Of a DNA stretch of 6,017 nucleotides, positions 5,421-6,017 are shown piece after piece (position 1 is the stretch's first letter; each line of letters starts with the position of its first letter). Source of the stretch: Candidatus Nanopelagicales bacterium. GTDB lineage: Bacteria; Actinomycetota; Actinomycetes; S36-B12; UBA5976. Location of the stretch: NCBI GenBank assembly GCA_030831445.1, contig JAURLB010000151.1, positions 1 through 6,017 of the forward strand. The letters run 5' to 3'. The translations under genes and the position numbers were made by a program. The notes beneath the pieces are model-generated. The model worked only from the letters and a program-made list of their open reading frames with translations, made no database searches and was not told where the DNA came from.

Positions 5421-6017
5421 ATGTTTCGTAGGGGATGGCGAATCGTTGTTGCGATTGCAGTGGTACTCGCAGTTGCGGTGCCATCAAATCATGCCATAGC
5501 GAGCAAAAAAACTCTGAAGTCTTTGAAATTGTTGGCTCGACTCGATGTTGAATCTGAATCTGCTTCGAATTCCTACAACCGAGAACTTTTTCGGCATTGG
5601 GTTGATGAAAATGGTAATCGGTGCGACACCCGCGCCGAAGTGTTGATGCGCGATACGAAGTCGCCAGTCACGCGTTCGGGAACCTGCACAATTCGAACTG
5701 GCAAGTGGGTATCGGTATATGACAATCAAGTCATTACAACAGCTGGAAGTCTCGACATCGACCATGTTGTGGCATTGAAAGAAGCCTGGGAGTCAGGTGC
5801 AAGTGGATGGACAAGTAGCGAACGACAAAAATTTGCAAACGATTTAGGATTCAATAGAAGTTTGATTGCAGTTTCTGCCTCAACGAATAGATCCAAAAGT
5901 GATAGAGACCCCGCTAGTTGGTTGCCGCCTTCGAAGTCATATCGATGTGAATATCTCATTTCGTGGATACAGGTGAAGTTCCGGTGGCGACTCAGTATCG
6001 ATACGGGTGAACGAAAC
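5421..6017 (+). CDS. Secreted HNH nuclease-like protein (DUF1524/GmrSD C-terminal family), 3' end beyond window
   Basis: The frame is open from the ATG at 5421 to the last base, giving 199 residues with no stop, so the gene is cut by the window edge. Residues 1-28 are a clear Sec signal peptide: MFRRGWR, hydrophobic core IVVAIAVVLAVAV, then an AIA/S cleavage-like site. The mature part matches the exported actinobacterial DUF1524 proteins I know: YNRELFRHWVDENGNRCDTRAEVL (52-75), a central Cys segment (SGTC, 86-89), SLDIDHVVALKEAWESGASGW (110-130), and LIAVSASTNRSKSDRDPASWLPP (148-170), then YRCEY---W---K--W. The DH pair (Asp114-His115) and Asn156 correspond to a His-Asn-type metal nuclease centre. 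Cys68, Cys89 and Cys176 could form a disulfide, as expected outside the cytoplasm. The probable role is extracellular nucleic acid cleavage, for nutrients or defence; the substrate is not shown. By comparison with relatives only the end is missing. It lies 21 bp after rpiB. Confidence 0.85.
   Translation, partial: MFRRGWRIVVAIAVVLAVAVPSNHAIASKKTLKSLKLLARLDVESESASNSYNRELFRHWVDENGNRCDTRAEVLMRDTKSPVTRSGTCTIRTGKWVSVYDNQVITTAGSLDIDHVVALKEAWESGASGWTSSERQKFANDLGFNRSLIAVSASTNRSKSDRDPASWLPPSKSYRCEYLISWIQVKFRWRLSIDTGERN

Noticed and set aside
1..6017. Search for CRISPR repeats, insertion sequences, tRNA or phage genes
   Set aside because: No spaced direct repeats, terminal inverted repeats, transposase or integrase motifs, or tRNA-like cloverleaf sequence were seen. 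Nearly all bases are explained by six conserved-style genes.

Overview
This window reads as a gene-dense piece of an actinobacterial chromosome with moderate base composition (roughly half G+C by eye, not counted), much lower than a typical Streptomyces or Mycobacterium. The protein sequences are strongly actinobacterial. They include an M1 aminopeptidase N with an actinobacterial-style N-terminus, a thioredoxin-fold protein close to the mycothiol-linked Rv2466c family, and a mycobacterial-type RpiB. Moderate G+C, very short intergenic gaps and overlapping convergent stops fit a streamlined aquatic actinobacterium such as the freshwater acI/Nanopelagicales group. That placement is inference; no marker gene here proves it.

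Layout: (1) 1-1461, + strand, the C-terminal part of a 4-alpha-glucanotransferase (malQ) that begins upstream of the window. (2) 1479-1721, + strand, an 80-residue secreted or membrane-anchored protein of unknown function. (3) 1718-4264, - strand, a complete aminopeptidase N (pepN) that converges on the small gene and overlaps it by 4 bp. (4) 4326-4946, + strand, divergent from pepN across a 61-bp intergenic region, a DsbA-like protein of the mycothiol-dependent nitroreductase family with a CPWA active site. (5) 4953-5399, + strand, ribose-5-phosphate isomerase B (rpiB), 6 bp further on. (6) 5421-6017, + strand, a secreted HNH nuclease-like protein (DUF1524/GmrSD C-terminal type) that runs off the window end.

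The divergent pepN / DsbA-rpiB block matches the Mycobacterium tuberculosis order Rv2467 (pepN)-Rv2466c-Rv2465c (rpiB), from memory. There the next gene is the DNA glycosylase nei1 (Rv2464c). Here the secreted HNH gene takes that place. The genes do not form one pathway: malQ serves glycogen/maltodextrin metabolism, pepN peptide turnover, the DsbA-like protein thiol redox, rpiB the pentose phosphate pathway, and the HNH protein probably extracellular nucleic acid cleavage.

Expression signals look mixed. pepN and rpiB have purine-rich ribosome binding sites. Three other + strand genes (1479, 4326, 5421) lack one and instead have a -10-like hexamer ending 7-8 nt before the ATG, the pattern expected of leaderless mRNAs. 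There is no gene-free stretch over 300 bases. I found no tRNA, rRNA, CRISPR array, insertion sequence or convincing novel multi-gene system; the window is mostly conserved housekeeping DNA with a few points worth a second look.
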